Assembly (NCBI GenBank): GCA_023420115.1
Contig: JAEZWR010000075.1
Coordinates: 1 to 6,243 of the forward strand
DNA: 6,243 nt
Origin: Bacillota bacterium
Lineage (GTDB): Bacteria; Bacillota; Clostridia; Saccharofermentanales; Fastidiosipilaceae
Direction: 5' to 3'
This document shows positions 5,893 to 6,243 of this stretch, piece after piece. Below the pieces are notes generated by a model. It was not told where the DNA came from. It ran no database searches and worked only from the letters and a program-made list of their open reading frames with translations. The translations under genes were made by a program, and so were the position numbers. Position 1 is the stretch's first letter, and the number at the start of each line of letters is the position of its first letter.

Positions 5893-5920
5893 AAAGAGTC
5901 TATTTTATAGGCTCTTTTTT
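5893..5920 (+). terminator. Rho-independent terminator of the small-gene cassette
   Basis: AAAGAGTC (5893-5900) pairs with GGCTCTTT (5910-5917) with one G-T wobble. Three further A-T pairs extend the stem into the loop, and a run of six Ts (5915-5920) follows. The T-run lies only on the + strand side, so it acts on rightward transcription from the promoter at 5336-5363. Confidence 0.85.
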
Positions 5921-5957
5921 ATTGCTCAAATTTAATTAGAAAGCGATAGCTGGTTTT

Positions 5958-6243
5958 ATGAACTACGAAATTAAGGCAGATAAAGGCAAGTTGAAATTAT
6001 CTCTTGTGCCTACTCAAATTATTAAAGATATAGCAATAGTTAGAGAATACGGAGTTAATAAATATAAAACTATAGACAAATGGAAAGACGTAGAAAAAGA
6101 AAGATATAGAGATGCCGCTTTTCGTCACTTTTTGGCATATATAGACAATCCTACAAGCAAAGACGAAGAATCGGGAATTAGTCATTTATCTCATTTAGCA
6201 TGCAATATAGCTTTTTTATGTGAGTTAGAAAAGGAGAAAGAAA
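5958..6243 (+). CDS. dATP/dGTP diphosphohydrolase N-terminal domain protein (DUF5664), 3' end outside window
   Basis: The first 95 residues are visible and the frame is open at the window edge. The conserved signature of the DUF5664 or dATP/dGTP diphosphohydrolase N-terminal family is clear: KGKLKLSLVP (9-18), REYGVNKY (29-36), a KW..V spacer, RYRDAAFRH (49-57), and DEESGISHLSHLACNIAFL (69-87). Members are common in phages and belong to the all-alpha MazG-like nucleotide pyrophosphatases, which convert (d)NTPs to monophosphates. The best-known relative, MazZ of cyanophage S-2L, helps supply precursors for diaminopurine-containing DNA. Whether this protein has that role is unknown, as no PurZ or DatZ partner is in view. 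Start choice: an in-frame TAG at 5937 excludes a longer form, and ATG 5958 gives the family-typical N-terminus. The ribosome-binding site is poor (GAAAG, about 14 nt upstream). No promoter is seen between the terminator and this gene. Confidence 0.85.
   Translation, partial: MNYEIKADKGKLKLSLVPTQIIKDIAIVREYGVNKYKTIDKWKDVEKERYRDAAFRHFLAYIDNPTSKDEESGISHLSHLACNIAFLCELEKEKE

Noticed and set aside
5370..5920. Large structured non-coding RNA of the ROOL or GOLLD type, suggested by the paired ends and internal hairpins
   Set aside because: Both internal frames look like real proteins with ribosome-binding sites, and the 65-aa product fits a known small-protein family. I keep the RNA structure as a finding but not the non-coding call.
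5997..6185. Minus-strand 62-codon frame at the right end
   Set aside because: Antisense to the DUF5664 gene, whose conserved motifs cover exactly this stretch; its Phe, Tyr and Ser-rich product is a typical shadow.

Overview
The window is a piece of a temperate-type siphophage or prophage genome from a low-GC Gram-positive host. The DNA is clearly AT-rich, AGA (Arg) and ATA (Ile) codons are frequent, Shine-Dalgarno sites are strong (AGGAG, AAGGAG, AAAGGGGG), and the tail genes belong to families typical of Bacillota phages. ATA usage leans toward a Clostridia or Tissierellia-like host, but the host cannot be named from this sequence. Every gene lies on the + strand.

Positions 1-5297 form a compact tail-tip operon in canonical siphophage order. 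They hold a tape measure protein (its first few codons lie outside the window), a distal tail protein (Dit-like), a ReqiPepy6 Gp37-like tail hub protein, a short tail fibre or receptor-binding protein, and a 128-residue protein ending in three 15-residue repeats. Gaps are 0-11 bp, with one 8-bp ATGAGTGA overlap, so the five genes are probably co-transcribed and translated in step. Together they would build the tail tube ruler, the tube-to-tip adaptor, the tip hub and the host-contact structures.

Positions 5298-5921 are different. A duplicated ribosome-binding-site segment leads to no gene. It is followed by an autonomous-looking unit: an extended -10 promoter with an 18-bp near-palindrome in its spacer, two very small lysine-rich helical proteins (54 and 65 aa), and a rho-independent terminator. 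Just inside the predicted transcript ends is a 20-bp inverted repeat (5376-5396 and 5868-5887), extended by a further 6-bp match. A strong hairpin lies between the two small genes, next to sequence that could mask the second gene's ribosome-binding site. I read this as a moron-like cassette with an unusual transcript whose two ends can pair. It is the most interesting part of the window.

Positions 5958-6243 begin a protein of the dATP/dGTP diphosphohydrolase N-terminal family (DUF5664), cut off by the window edge. It suggests that nucleotide-pool genes follow the tail region.

No tRNA, rRNA, CRISPR array, insertion sequence, integrase or attachment site was recognised. No stretch longer than 300 bases lacks a gene.
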